Positions 54,032-62,760 of a DNA stretch of 64,000 nt are shown in pieces. Made by a program: the position numbers and the translations under genes. Origin of the DNA: CAZUQP01 sp964622455 (lineage in GTDB: Bacteria > Pseudomonadota > Gammaproteobacteria > DSM-16500). The stretch spans positions 44,354 through 108,353 of the forward strand of contig CAZUQP010000016.1 in the NCBI GenBank assembly GCA_964622455.1. Reading direction: 5' to 3'. The notes below the pieces were generated by a model. The model saw only the letters and a list, made by a program, of their open reading frames with translations, made no database searches and was not told the DNA's origin. Position 1 is the first letter of the stretch, and each line of letters opens with the position of its first letter.

Positions 54032-55309
54032 ATGACACTCATTAAAACATCTTTTTGGACAGGGCTCTCCGTACTCATTAAAACGGTTGTGACCTTTGCA
54101 ATTTCTAAAATTGTGGCTTTATATACAGGCCCTGTGGGGCTTGCCATTACCGAACAATTTCAAAATCTTTTACAAATTGTACGCACTTTTTCAGGAAGTT
54201 TGATTCAGCAAGGCGTTGTTAAATATGTAGCAGAATATAATCACGATATAGCCGTTAAATCTCGAATTTTAAGCAGCGCTGCTTTTTTTTGTGTGCTTGT
54301 TTCAATAGTGCTCGGTATTTTTTTACTTTTATTTAGCGCAGAAATAGCACGTCTCATTTTACAATCTATTATTTATCAAAAAGTGATCGTTTTATGTGCG
54401 GTCAGTATTATATTGTTTTCACTCAACAGCTTTCTGCTGGCCATTTTAAATGGCGAAAGGGAAATTATAAAACTAGTGAGCTGTAATATTGCCAACACAC
54501 TCTTAAGTTTGGTCATGACTGCTTATCTTGTTATTTATTACGGATTGTACGGCGGATTAATTGCGCTGGTATGCAATCAATCAGTGGTATTATTTTTTAC
54601 GCTCAGTTTAGTGGTGCGATGCAAATGGTTTACCTTGCATTCTTTTGTGGGCGGGATTGATCTTGATAGTTTGGGTAAGCTCACGAAATATGCTTTTATT
54701 ACGATTATTAGTACGCTTGCAGTCCCTTTGTCGCAAATTATTGTCCGTAATTATGTGGCCAGCACTTTTTCTTGGGAAGAAGCGGGCTATTGGCAAGGGA
54801 TGATGAAGCTTTCTAATAATTATTTTATTTTAATTGATGCGACATTGGGTGTTTATTTTTTGCCTAGATTTGCCGAAATCTGTTCTGTTTCTGAGTTAAA
54901 AAAAGAAATTATCCGCAGTTACCAATATCTTTTGCCATTCATCATCGGTATTACCATGGTGCTTTTTATATTAAAAAGGGAAGTGGTTATGTTGTTATAT
55001 AGCAAACAATTTATTCCCATGCTGTTTTTATTTAAATACCAATTAATCGGGGATGTGGCGAGAATTGGTGCATGGTTGTTGTCATATGTGCTGATCGCAA
55101 AGGCGATGATGAAGACATTAATTGTTACAGAATTGTCTCTGCTTCTTTTTTATCCTATCGTAACAATTATTTTAGTCCATTATTTTGGTTTAATTGGGAC
55201 TAGCATGGGCTTTGCGTTGAGTTATCTTTTTTATTGGGCGCTGATGATATTTTTTGTAATGCGTTATACCGCCTATGCTTCAAGTACAGACGAGCATAAA
55301 GCGTGTTGA
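54032..55309 (+). CDS. wzx: Wzx-type O-antigen flippase (copy 2)
   Basis: A 425-residue polytopic protein. TSFWTGLSVLIKTVVTF, GPVGLAITEQFQNLLQ and GVVKYVAEYNHD align with copy 1 at 50664-51929, and the GTSMGFAL ending is shared. Two flippases in one operon could serve two glycans or two repeat units. It is the last gene of the operon. Confidence 0.82.
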   Translation: MTLIKTSFWTGLSVLIKTVVTFAISKIVALYTGPVGLAITEQFQNLLQIVRTFSGSLIQQGVVKYVAEYNHDIAVKSRILSSAAFFCVLVSIVLGIFLLLFSAEIARLILQSIIYQKVIVLCAVSIILFSLNSFLLAILNGEREIIKLVSCNIANTLLSLVMTAYLVIYYGLYGGLIALVCNQSVVLFFTLSLVVRCKWFTLHSFVGGIDLDSLGKLTKYAFITIISTLAVPLSQIIVRNYVASTFSWEEAGYWQGMMKLSNNYFILIDATLGVYFLPRFAEICSVSELKKEIIRSYQYLLPFIIGITMVLFILKREVVMLLYSKQFIPMLFLFKYQLIGDVARIGAWLLSYVLIAKAMMKTLIVTELSLLLFYPIVTIILVHYFGLIGTSMGFALSYLFYWALMIFFVMRYTAYASSTDEHKAC

Positions 55310-55328
55310 TAAATATTTTAACTAACGC

Positions 55329-55357
55329 TTACAAAGTATTCATAAATCTCTTATACT
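55329..55357 (+). promoter_or_regulatory. Sigma-70-type promoter for the type IVb pilus genes
   Basis: TTACAA and TATACT are separated by exactly 17 bases. They lie in the 105-bp gap after the flippase, with transcription expected to begin about 50 bp before the PilL-like start. It is the best-formed promoter seen in the window. Confidence 0.55.
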
Positions 55358-55414
55358 CGTTTAGAATAGGTGACAGGATATTGAGATAAGCATATAGCTT
55401 AATGGAGTATTGCA

Positions 55415-55849
55415 ATGAAATATCTCGCGACTCAAATAAGTGCTTTTTTTCTCATGATGCCAGCAATTGTTTTTGCCGGTTGGCAAGTTGCGCAACCTGG
55501 TGCCGCCATTCCAAGTGAACCTTTTTTTCAAGCGGGCAGTCAACGTGATACTGCATTTGTTCCAACCTATGGCAGTAACGCATTTCCCAATCAATTTGCG
55601 TATTTAGGCAGGCCTGCTGCTGTGTATGCAATCAGTGTGAGTGGTTCCTTAAAAGAAAATATTGAAAGAATTATGGATCGCTATCACTGGAAAGTGATTT
55701 GGAAAGTGCCTTACGATTATAATTTTGATGGGCGTGTGACCGGTTCTAGTTTACCGAATGTGATTGAAAAATTGTTGCAGCCATTCCCATTGCAAGCACA
55801 GATGTATATGTCTAACCGTATCATGACTGTTACTACGAGGAAGGTATAA
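55415..55849 (+). CDS. PilL/TcpQ C-terminal-domain protein
   Basis: 144 residues. A signal peptide (about 1-21, ending VFAG) directs it to the periplasm. The rest is one TcpQ-type domain: VSGSLKENIERIMDRYHWKVIW, then RVTGSSLPNVIEKLLQPFPL. R64 PilL is a larger lipoprotein; this is the short form carrying only the C-terminal part. It probably helps place the adjacent secretin. The stop overlaps the start of the secretin gene. Confidence 0.72.
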   Translation: MKYLATQISAFFLMMPAIVFAGWQVAQPGAAIPSEPFFQAGSQRDTAFVPTYGSNAFPNQFAYLGRPAAVYAISVSGSLKENIERIMDRYHWKVIWKVPYDYNFDGRVTGSSLPNVIEKLLQPFPLQAQMYMSNRIMTVTTRKV

Positions 55850-57498
55850 TGCTTTGCCAGAGAATGATTGTATTGTGCTTATCAATGCTCATGTGTCTAT
55901 CTGGGTGTAATTCATCTGTTTACAATCAAGCGGAAGGGAATGTGGCTGATGTGGCTCAGCGTAATTCTGAAGCGCATGCTAAAATGCGTAACATCACAAA
56001 ATTACCACCGCCGCTCGTCGTTAATTCTGGGCTTTATGTTGATAAAACACCGATCAGTTTAGCAAGACAACCGGTATGGTTAAAAAATCGTATTATTTTG
56101 CGCGGCGATCAATTGCCTTTTTCTTATTACAGCAGAACCATTGCGGGCGGTGGCGGCAAAAATATATTAACGCATTATCAAACGGGCCTTGATGATAAGG
56201 CGATGGTTGCTATTAATTATAGCGGCACTGTGAAAGGCGCCTTAGATTTATTGGCAGCAAAAACCGGTTATGTGTATTCCGTCAATGGAGCCGATGTTTA
56301 TTGGCAAGCATTTGTGACTAAAACATTTGATATTGCCTTTATGCCGGGCGCATCAGATTACTTAATGGGTAATACAGCCGGCGGCGGAGCGGGAGGAGCT
56401 GGCGGCGCGGGCGGTGGCGGTGCAGGCGGCGGTGCGGGTGGTGCTACGACAACGGTGACTGGAACCATTGATGATAGTGCCGGGTCTCAATACAGTAATT
56501 TGAAAGGTACACTTTCCGTTTGGAAAGATTTGGATACCTCTATTAAGCAACTATTATCGCCCGATGGCAAAGTAACCGTGTCAGAAGCAACGACTTCAGT
56601 CACAGTGCGCGATCGTCCGACCAATGTTTCTTTAATTGGCCGGTTTATTAATAACTTAAATAATAACCTATCAAAGCAAGTGCTCGTCAAAATAGAAATA
56701 TTACAAGTGATATTAGAAAGTGATTTTAACTTTGGTATCAATTGGAACGTTGTTCAGCACGCCATTAATGATGGTAATTATCAGTTGGTTTCTAATAATG
56801 GGGCTCCCATTAGTTTATCCAGTGCGACCGGGTTGTCATTAAATATGACACAAGCGGGGTTGAATCATACGCTTAATACGAGTGGAAGTTTTCCTGACAA
56901 TGGCGGTGGAGGCACTGCATCGGGTATTCTTGCGTTGATTAACGCTTTACAACAGCAAGGTAAAGTATCGGTGGTAACACAACCGCAAATATTGTGCCAA
57001 AATAATCAAGTGTCACAACTTCGGCTTGTGGATCAACGAGGGTATTTAGCGAGTGTACAAACAACAGCATTTTCAGGTGGAACAGGGACAACTGCGCCTG
57101 GCGTTACGTCGCAAATTACTCCGGGGGCTGTGGTGACAGGATTAACATTATATGTATTACCGAAAATCCTGGGAGGTAAAGTTTATTTACAAGTCAATGC
57201 AGATTTGTCGACTTTCTTAGGTCTTCAAACGGTTACTTCGAATGGTGTGGCTGCGAGTGCCAGTAATCAGTCTTCTTCCGCTATTCAAGTTCCACGTATA
57301 CAGCAAAAACAATTTAATCAACGTGGTGTAATTGGATCAGGCGATACCTTAATATTGGCAGGATTCAGAGAAGTGAGTAACACGGTAGGCGCGCAGCAAT
57401 TATTCCAATCGCAAGCACTGGGCGGTAAAACAGCACAACAAATCAATACGGAAACTGTCGTATTGATTACACCTATTATCTTGCATGGATATGCTTAA
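55849..57498 (+). CDS. pilN: Type IVb pilus secretin lipoprotein (PilN/BfpB family)
   Basis: 549 residues. The lipobox is LSGC with C20. Periplasmic N domains occupy about 60-340. A glycine-rich stretch (about 177-199) interrupts them. The secretin core runs from KVSVVTQPQIL (about 365) to LILAGFREV and TETVVLITPIIL at the end. It forms the outer-membrane gate. It is part of the four-gene set with PilO and PilP; a GAGGAAGG stretch precedes the ATG. Confidence 0.82.
   Translation: MLCQRMIVLCLSMLMCLSGCNSSVYNQAEGNVADVAQRNSEAHAKMRNITKLPPPLVVNSGLYVDKTPISLARQPVWLKNRIILRGDQLPFSYYSRTIAGGGGKNILTHYQTGLDDKAMVAINYSGTVKGALDLLAAKTGYVYSVNGADVYWQAFVTKTFDIAFMPGASDYLMGNTAGGGAGGAGGAGGGGAGGGAGGATTTVTGTIDDSAGSQYSNLKGTLSVWKDLDTSIKQLLSPDGKVTVSEATTSVTVRDRPTNVSLIGRFINNLNNNLSKQVLVKIEILQVILESDFNFGINWNVVQHAINDGNYQLVSNNGAPISLSSATGLSLNMTQAGLNHTLNTSGSFPDNGGGGTASGILALINALQQQGKVSVVTQPQILCQNNQVSQLRLVDQRGYLASVQTTAFSGGTGTTAPGVTSQITPGAVVTGLTLYVLPKILGGKVYLQVNADLSTFLGLQTVTSNGVAASASNQSSSAIQVPRIQQKQFNQRGVIGSGDTLILAGFREVSNTVGAQQLFQSQALGGKTAQQINTETVVLITPIILHGYA
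56377..56445 (+). repeat. GGC/GCG-rich low-complexity stretch in pilN
   Basis: About 69 bases encode alternating Gly and Ala residues (177-199) and are far more GC-rich than the surroundings. It is an in-frame flexible linker between the secretin's N domains. Length variation here would not shift the frame if it occurred in threes. Confidence 0.7.
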
Positions 57499-57500
57499 CT

Positions 57501-58736
57501 ATGCCTTATATCACTCGGGAAGATGGCGAACGATTTGTCATACCTTCTTACCGGGATGTGTTGAGCGCAAAAAAACCGGCACTTCTTAAAAAAGAAATTT
57601 TATTGCTCAGCGCCAATTACGGCGAATATATTACGCTGCAGAAAAAAAATGCCGATCAATACGAAGCGGCATTTTCGCCGGATACGGGTTATCTCTTAGG
57701 CGAATCTATCTGGCACTATTTCAAAAAACCCAACGATCTTATTTATTGCGAAGCAGTTCCGAATACAACAGAAGCTATTTTAGTGATTGTGAAAGCGGGC
57801 AGTGTTTATCTGGATGGTACTTTTCCAGTCGATAGCATTGCTGATGAGCTTGTCGTATTTAGAACGCAGCAAAATCATTTCGAAATTTATGTGCACGGTG
57901 ATGTTCCTATCAGTGAACATCCAGAAGATGGCAAAGTTTCACTCGATATCTCTTCAGTGAAATCTTTTACTATTTTGCCAGATCCTGTATTTGCCATTTT
58001 GCCCACCCTTAAAACTTTTCAGCTTCGTTTAGTTGGTGCTGTGCTGAAAGCGCAAGGGATCGGCGTTATTCCTGTCAAAAAAATTGCTTTAACGGTGATT
58101 GCTCTGATTTTGATTTGGATGGGTTTTACGTATGTTTCTATTCATAGAAAAGAATTGCCAAAGGTGATTGTGGGAATAGTGAATCCCTATCAATATTATA
58201 TTAATACACTGACATCTCCATCACCAGATAGAGAAATTCGCGGATTAACCGCTAAAATTAAAACGCTTTATACGATCCCTGGTTGGCAGCCAGTTACGAT
58301 TAACTATAGCAGCGGCGGTATAGCAGTGAATATGTTGTCGCAAGGGGTCAAGACTAGCGTATTATACCAATGGGCAGCACAAAATAATGCGGGAGTACAA
58401 GTTTTATCAGACGGGATTTACTTGTCGCTGACCATTCCATTGATAAATAGGCCAATGCCTACGACTATCAATCCCTTGCAACAAGTGGTAGCTGAATTAA
58501 TTGATCGTTTATCGACAGTGGCTCCGGGCAATAACGTTACTTTGGGGCAGATGCTTGAAAGAGGGCGGTTTTCTGAAGCACAATTAACCATTACGTTTGC
58601 AACTTTGAGCGGGGAAACATTAAATCTTTTGGCGGACCAATTACGCGGGCTGCCTTTAGTATTATCGAAAGTGAGTATCACAGTAGATGAAGGAATGTTA
58701 TCAGGTACTATTGTTCTTACGGCATTAGGAAATTAA
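57501..58736 (+). CDS. pilO: Type IVb pilus assembly protein PilO
   Basis: 411 residues. A cytoplasmic N-terminal half of about 190 residues precedes a single membrane helix (IALTVIALILIWMGFTYV, about 195-212) and a periplasmic half. This bipartite layout is that of the R64/PilO2 protein, an inner-membrane platform component. It follows pilN by two bases and precedes pilP by four. Confidence 0.75.
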   Translation: MPYITREDGERFVIPSYRDVLSAKKPALLKKEILLLSANYGEYITLQKKNADQYEAAFSPDTGYLLGESIWHYFKKPNDLIYCEAVPNTTEAILVIVKAGSVYLDGTFPVDSIADELVVFRTQQNHFEIYVHGDVPISEHPEDGKVSLDISSVKSFTILPDPVFAILPTLKTFQLRLVGAVLKAQGIGVIPVKKIALTVIALILIWMGFTYVSIHRKELPKVIVGIVNPYQYYINTLTSPSPDREIRGLTAKIKTLYTIPGWQPVTINYSSGGIAVNMLSQGVKTSVLYQWAAQNNAGVQVLSDGIYLSLTIPLINRPMPTTINPLQQVVAELIDRLSTVAPGNNVTLGQMLERGRFSEAQLTITFATLSGETLNLLADQLRGLPLVLSKVSITVDEGMLSGTIVLTALGN

Positions 58737-58740
58737 GACT

Positions 58741-59571
58741 ATGGCGATGGATAAACTGAAAAATAGTATATTTGCTCAAGGTTCAACTAAACAAAAAGTT
58801 ATTTTGGTTGCGACCATTATTATTTTTATTATAGTCATTTGGCAAATTGTCGGATTATTTGGCGGAGGAGGTGAAAGCACCGCTCCGCCGCCAACACCCG
58901 CTTCTGCGCCAAGACAAATGTCTGCAACTAGCCCTAGCGGTGCTGCAGGTGCGTCTGTTGCTGCAGGAGGCGTTTCACCAGGTGCGTCTGCTGCAGGAGG
59001 CGTTTCATCAGGTGCAGCGATGCCTCTTCCTTCACCTGATCAATTGGCGATGGTGAGTCCGCTTAATATGAGCGGCGCTGCAGAATTATTAAAAGGGCAG
59101 CAAGAGCAGCAAAAAAATTATGTAGATTCACTCAATCAATTGCAGTTGCTCAAAGTAAAACGTGAAATCGCAGTTACCAATCAAGCGATTGCAGCTGCAC
59201 GATTAGCAACTGCGACTGCAGATAAAAATATGAGTGATCTTCTGACTCAACCGGCAGCGCCGCAAGTGCCCGCGGGTGCTTACGCAAGCAAACTCGCTGG
59301 ACAACAGCTGCCTGGCGGATATCCCCCTGGAATGTCTGAAACAGTTACACCTGTGCCGCCCCTGCCTGCAGAAATTACTTATGTTGTTATTTCAGTATCG
59401 ATGCAATTTAATCGTTGGACTGCGGTCTTAGGTTCGCAGGGCAAACTTTATAATGTTGCTGTAGGAGATGTATTAGCAGATGGTGAAAGAGTGCTCTCTA
59501 TTAGTAAGAGCGGAGTTATCTTAGAAAAAGAAGGAAAAAGCAAAAAGATTAGTATTATCAGTTCGATTTAG
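58741..59571 (+). CDS. pilP: Type IVb pilus assembly protein PilP
   Basis: 276 residues. One N-terminal membrane helix (about 20-40), then a Pro/Ala/Gly-rich linker containing a short tandem repeat, a coiled-coil-like region (about 120-165), and a C-terminal beta domain (about 210-276) with VGDVLADGERVLSIS, typical of PilP proteins that link platform and secretin. It ends overlapping dapF on the other strand by four bases. No further pil gene follows. Confidence 0.75.
   Translation: MAMDKLKNSIFAQGSTKQKVILVATIIIFIIVIWQIVGLFGGGGESTAPPPTPASAPRQMSATSPSGAAGASVAAGGVSPGASAAGGVSSGAAMPLPSPDQLAMVSPLNMSGAAELLKGQQEQQKNYVDSLNQLQLLKVKREIAVTNQAIAAARLATATADKNMSDLLTQPAAPQVPAGAYASKLAGQQLPGGYPPGMSETVTPVPPLPAEITYVVISVSMQFNRWTAVLGSQGKLYNVAVGDVLADGERVLSISKSGVILEKEGKSKKISIISSI
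58948..59010 (+). repeat. Two-copy tandem repeat in the PilP linker
   Basis: A 33-base unit and a 30-base unit share GGTGCGTCT and GCTGCAGGAGGCGTTTCA. They encode GASVAAGGVSP followed by GASAAGGVSS. The second copy lacks one codon, so the frame is kept. Confidence 0.75.
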
Positions 59572-60371
59572 TTGTTCAGAAAAAGTGTGCCCGAAAATAC
59601 GCGTGCGGCAGGGCCTGCCATAAAAACAGGTGCTTTGCCGCCTTCCCATTCTATCCATAAATGTCCGTAAGGTAATTCTACTTTTACTTTATGGGCTAAC
59701 AATGCATTTTGAATGCCAGCTACAACAGCAGCACACGCATTACTGCCGCACGCATAGGTTTCACCAACCCCGCGTTCAAAAGTACGTAAGCGAATATGAT
59801 CTTTACTGATAATTTCCATAAACCCCACATTAGCGCCTTCAGGAAAAAAAGAATGCGCGGCAATATGAGGCGCAATATCTTTGATGGGGCATTGTTGAAC
59901 GGAATTCACTTGTAATATCGCATGCGGATTTCCTATCGATAATGCTGTGATGGTCAGTTTTGATTGTTGGTATGGAATCGATAATTCGCAGGGTTTTTTA
60001 ATACGAGGAACACCCATGTTGATTTCTATTTCATCGTAATTTTTAATGCTAGCTTCCACAATGCCTGCTTTTGTTTCGATAGACACGGATTTTTTCTGGA
60101 TGAGATTTTCTTCATGTAAAAAACGTGCAACACATCGCATGCCGTTACCGCATTGTTCGGCACTGCTCCCATCTGCATTAAAAATCATGCATGCCACATC
60201 AGCTTTTTCAGAAGGGCGGATTAATAGTAACTGATCAAATCCAATTCCTCTATGCCGATCAGCCCATTTGGCAATGGGCAGAGATTTAAAATCCAGAGAA
60301 CGTGACATATCATTGATGATAGTCACATCATTACCCAAGCCGTGCATTTTACAAAAATTGAGAGATGACAT
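59568..60371 (-). CDS. dapF: Diaminopimelate epimerase
   Basis: 267 residues. C74 in CGNGMRC and C208 in YACGSNACAA are the two catalytic cysteines. FCKMHGLGNDV is the family opening. It interconverts LL- and meso-diaminopimelate for lysine and peptidoglycan. It lies behind lptM and pgi on the minus strand, only three bases after the lptM stop. Confidence 0.95.
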   Translation of the reverse strand: MSSLNFCKMHGLGNDVTIINDMSRSLDFKSLPIAKWADRHRGIGFDQLLLIRPSEKADVACMIFNADGSSAEQCGNGMRCVARFLHEENLIQKKSVSIETKAGIVEASIKNYDEIEINMGVPRIKKPCELSIPYQQSKLTITALSIGNPHAILQVNSVQQCPIKDIAPHIAAHSFFPEGANVGFMEIISKDHIRLRTFERGVGETYACGSNACAAVVAGIQNALLAHKVKVELPYGHLWIEWEGGKAPVFMAGPAARVFSGTLFLNN

Positions 60372-60374
60372 ATT

Positions 60375-60497
60375 TTACTCCGGTGCTTCAGAGGATGATT
60401 TTAAAGGTTCTGCAGGTAAATAAAGTCTGCCCGATTGGCCGCAACTCATCAGGCTGATACAGCAAAATAAAATCCATCCTATCATGTATTTTTTCAT
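60375..60497 (-). CDS. lptM: LptM (YifL) small lipoprotein
   Basis: A 40-residue protein. A signal sequence of about 18 residues ends in the lipobox LMSC with C19. The conserved LptM stretch follows as CGQSGRLYLPAEP. In E. coli LptM stabilises and matures the LptDE LPS translocon in the outer membrane, and its gene also lies directly before dapF. Here the ATG overlaps the pgi stop (ATGA), tying it to that operon. Confidence 0.82.
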   Translation of the reverse strand: MKKYMIGWILFCCISLMSCGQSGRLYLPAEPLKSSSEAPE

Positions 60498-62110
60498 GAA
60501 CGGCTCCTTGAAAGAATTTTTTGATAGTAACGAATGAGTCCGGCGGTGGAAGCATCATAGCCTGTATTTATTTCTTGATTGCAAAGATCATTCAATATAG
60601 CAGGTAATAATTGCTTGCCTAATTCAACGCCCCATTGGTCAAAAGGATTGATATCCCATATGACGCTTTGCACAAAAATTTTGTGCTCATACAGTGCAAT
60701 GAGTGATCCGAGTGTGCGAGGGGTGAGTTTTTTCAAAAATAAAATATTGCTCGGGCGGTTGCCAGGAATGGTTTTATGCATTGCAAGTGCGCTCGCATCT
60801 TCTACCGAATAATTCTCTTCTAATAATTCCAGGAATGCTTCTTCATAAGATTTTCCGCACATCAATGCTTCAGCTTGGCTTAAGCCGCTCGCGATTAAAA
60901 TATCTTGATTGACTGAAGAAAATTGATTGTTTGCAATTAAAATAAAATCGACGGGTATTAAGCGTGGACTTTGATGTAATAGTTGAAAGTAAGAATGCTG
61001 GCTGTCACATCCTTGTTTTCCAAATACGACGGCACCTGTTGCATATTCTACGATGTTGTTATGCAATGTCATGATTTTACCATTGCTTTCCATATCAGCT
61101 TGCTGCACATAATCGCAGAAATAATTTAATTCATATGTGTAGGGAACTATGGCTTGTACGGAGCATTTAAAAAAATTGATGTACCATACACCGAGCAGTC
61201 CTAATAACACAGGAATATTTTTAGTAAAGGGCGCTTCTCGAAAGTGGGTATCCATTTCTTCAGCACCAGCGAGAAATTCGTTAAAACGTTTCATGCCAAT
61301 CATGAGAGCAAGCGGTAAGCCAATCGCTGACCAAATGGAATATCGTCCGCCTATCCATTCCCAAAGCGGAAAGATTTGTGGTTCTTCTATGCCCCATGCT
61401 TTGGCGAAGTCTGGTTTTGCAGTGACCGCAACAAAATGCGGCGATAAATTGACATCCCCCAATTGATTTTTTAGCCATGTGCGTACTGTTTTGGCATTTT
61501 CTAATGTTTCGAGGGTAGTGAAAGATTTTGAGGAAATAATAAATAATGCTTTTTCAGGATCAATTTGTCGTAAGACAGAGTGGATTTGTGCAGCGTCTGT
61601 ATTTGAAATAAAAAAGCAACGCAATTTCCGTGTGGAATATGCTTTTAGTGCATGTGTGGTCATCAGCGGCCCTAGATGAGAGCCGCCAATGCCAATATTG
61701 ATGATGTCTCGAATCGGTTTGCCTGTTGCTCCATACCATTTTTTATTGCGCACTTCTTCGGTAAACGCTGTCATTTGTGTAAGTGCTTTTTTTATATCAG
61801 GCAGCTTGGTAGATGTTTTATCTCGTAAAGCCGTATGGAATGCTGGTTGTTTTTCTGGAAAATTTCCGTTAAACAAGCGCACTATCTTGTCAGCAAGTGC
61901 AACTTCATCTGCTAAATTACATAGCAAGGAAAGAGTATCTGCGGTAATGCGATTTTTAGAAAAGTCAAAAAGAATATCTTTAAAAGATAAGGAAAAATGT
62001 GCAAAACGTGAAGGATCGTCAGCAAACCATTCCTGCATAGAAGAGTCTACCAGAGATTGATAATGTTTCTGTAACGCCTGCCAAGCAGGCAGTTGCGTCA
62101 AACGGCCCAT
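60494..62110 (-). CDS. pgi: Glucose-6-phosphate isomerase
   Basis: 538 residues. GIGGSHLGP, FIISSKSFTTLETL, ESNGK and GNRPSN occur in the usual order, holding the substrate-binding and catalytic residues. It interconverts glucose-6-phosphate and fructose-6-phosphate, the hexose pool feeding the sugar-nucleotide pathways nearby. It is the first gene of the minus-strand trio and is divergent from the zapB-like gene. Confidence 0.95.
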   Translation of the reverse strand: MGRLTQLPAWQALQKHYQSLVDSSMQEWFADDPSRFAHFSLSFKDILFDFSKNRITADTLSLLCNLADEVALADKIVRLFNGNFPEKQPAFHTALRDKTSTKLPDIKKALTQMTAFTEEVRNKKWYGATGKPIRDIINIGIGGSHLGPLMTTHALKAYSTRKLRCFFISNTDAAQIHSVLRQIDPEKALFIISSKSFTTLETLENAKTVRTWLKNQLGDVNLSPHFVAVTAKPDFAKAWGIEEPQIFPLWEWIGGRYSIWSAIGLPLALMIGMKRFNEFLAGAEEMDTHFREAPFTKNIPVLLGLLGVWYINFFKCSVQAIVPYTYELNYFCDYVQQADMESNGKIMTLHNNIVEYATGAVVFGKQGCDSQHSYFQLLHQSPRLIPVDFILIANNQFSSVNQDILIASGLSQAEALMCGKSYEEAFLELLEENYSVEDASALAMHKTIPGNRPSNILFLKKLTPRTLGSLIALYEHKIFVQSVIWDINPFDQWGVELGKQLLPAILNDLCNQEINTGYDASTAGLIRYYQKILSRSRS

Positions 62111-62186
62111 GAAGCACTCACGTAAAAACCCATAGAATACCTGATTTTAGGAGATGAAAAAAGCGCTGATGAGCTCTCTGAAAAGA

Positions 62187-62216
62187 TTGCGATTTCCCGT
62201 TAAATCAGGGTAAGAT
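62187..62216 (+). promoter_or_regulatory. Candidate promoter for zapB-like-zapA-ygfA
   Basis: TTGCGA and TAAGAT are separated by 18 bases within the 128-bp divergent gap between pgi and the zapB-like gene. Both hexamers match four of six consensus positions, so this is a modest candidate. Confidence 0.35.
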
Positions 62217-62238
62217 GATTTAAGGTTTGAGGGTTCGT

Positions 62239-62442
62239 ATGAGCGAATTATTTCACCAATTGGAGGCACGTATCAAGGCGCTGATTGAGCGTTATCAAAC
62301 GTTGGCACATGCTCACCGGACACTGACTGAACATAATGCGAAACTGCTCCAAGAAAAAGAATTATTACTCGCGAAAAATAAAGCGGCTATCACGCAAATT
62401 GAAAACATGGTTTCCCGTCTTAAATCCAATGAGAGTACTTAG
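62239..62442 (+). CDS. Small coiled-coil protein, TIGR02449/ZapB-like
   Basis: 67 residues from ATG 62239; an in-frame TTG 12 bases earlier is less likely. The whole protein is a predicted coiled coil (LFHQLEARIKALIERYQTL, then LLQEKELLLAKNKAAI). Small coiled-coil proteins of this kind lie directly before zapA in many gammaproteobacteria and are thought to act in cell division. Its stop abuts the zapA ATG. Confidence 0.75.
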   Translation: MSELFHQLEARIKALIERYQTLAHAHRTLTEHNAKLLQEKELLLAKNKAAITQIENMVSRLKSNEST

Positions 62443-62760
62443 ATGAGCGCTAACTCAGCTGAAACGACTGTTGAAATTTTAGGAAAAACTTATCAAATTA
62501 AATGTCCAGCGGCAGAGGTCGATGCTTTGCAGCGGGCAGCAGAATATCTTCAAGAAAAAATGCGGCACATTCACGATGGCAGCGGCATTATGCATTTAGA
62601 TCGAGTTGCTGTCATCGCTGCTTTAAATGTGGTTCATCAATTATTGACATTTGAAAGTCAAAAAGAAAATTATATCCAAAATATTCATCAACGTTTACGT
62701 GATCTTCATAATAAAATTGAGCATGCGCTGGCTCCTGTGGAGCTTTCATCTGCAGAATGA
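62443..62760 (+). CDS. zapA: Cell division protein ZapA
   Basis: 105 residues. The N-terminal part VEILGKTYQIKCPAAEVDAL and the coiled-coil C-terminal half (about 60-95) are typical of ZapA. It binds FtsZ and promotes bundling at the division site. The stop overlaps the ygfA start (ATGA). Confidence 0.88.
   Translation: MSANSAETTVEILGKTYQIKCPAAEVDALQRAAEYLQEKMRHIHDGSGIMHLDRVAVIAALNVVHQLLTFESQKENYIQNIHQRLRDLHNKIEHALAPVELSSAE

Noticed and set aside
55310..55414. An intrinsic terminator after the second flippase
   Set aside because: No inverted repeat followed by a T-tract was found; only a promoter for the pil genes is supported.
55415..59571. Reading the four genes as part of a Dot/Icm type IVB secretion system
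   Set aside because: The secretin and PilO/PilP layout match R64/TCP-type IVb pili; no DotA, IcmE or DotB-like protein is seen.
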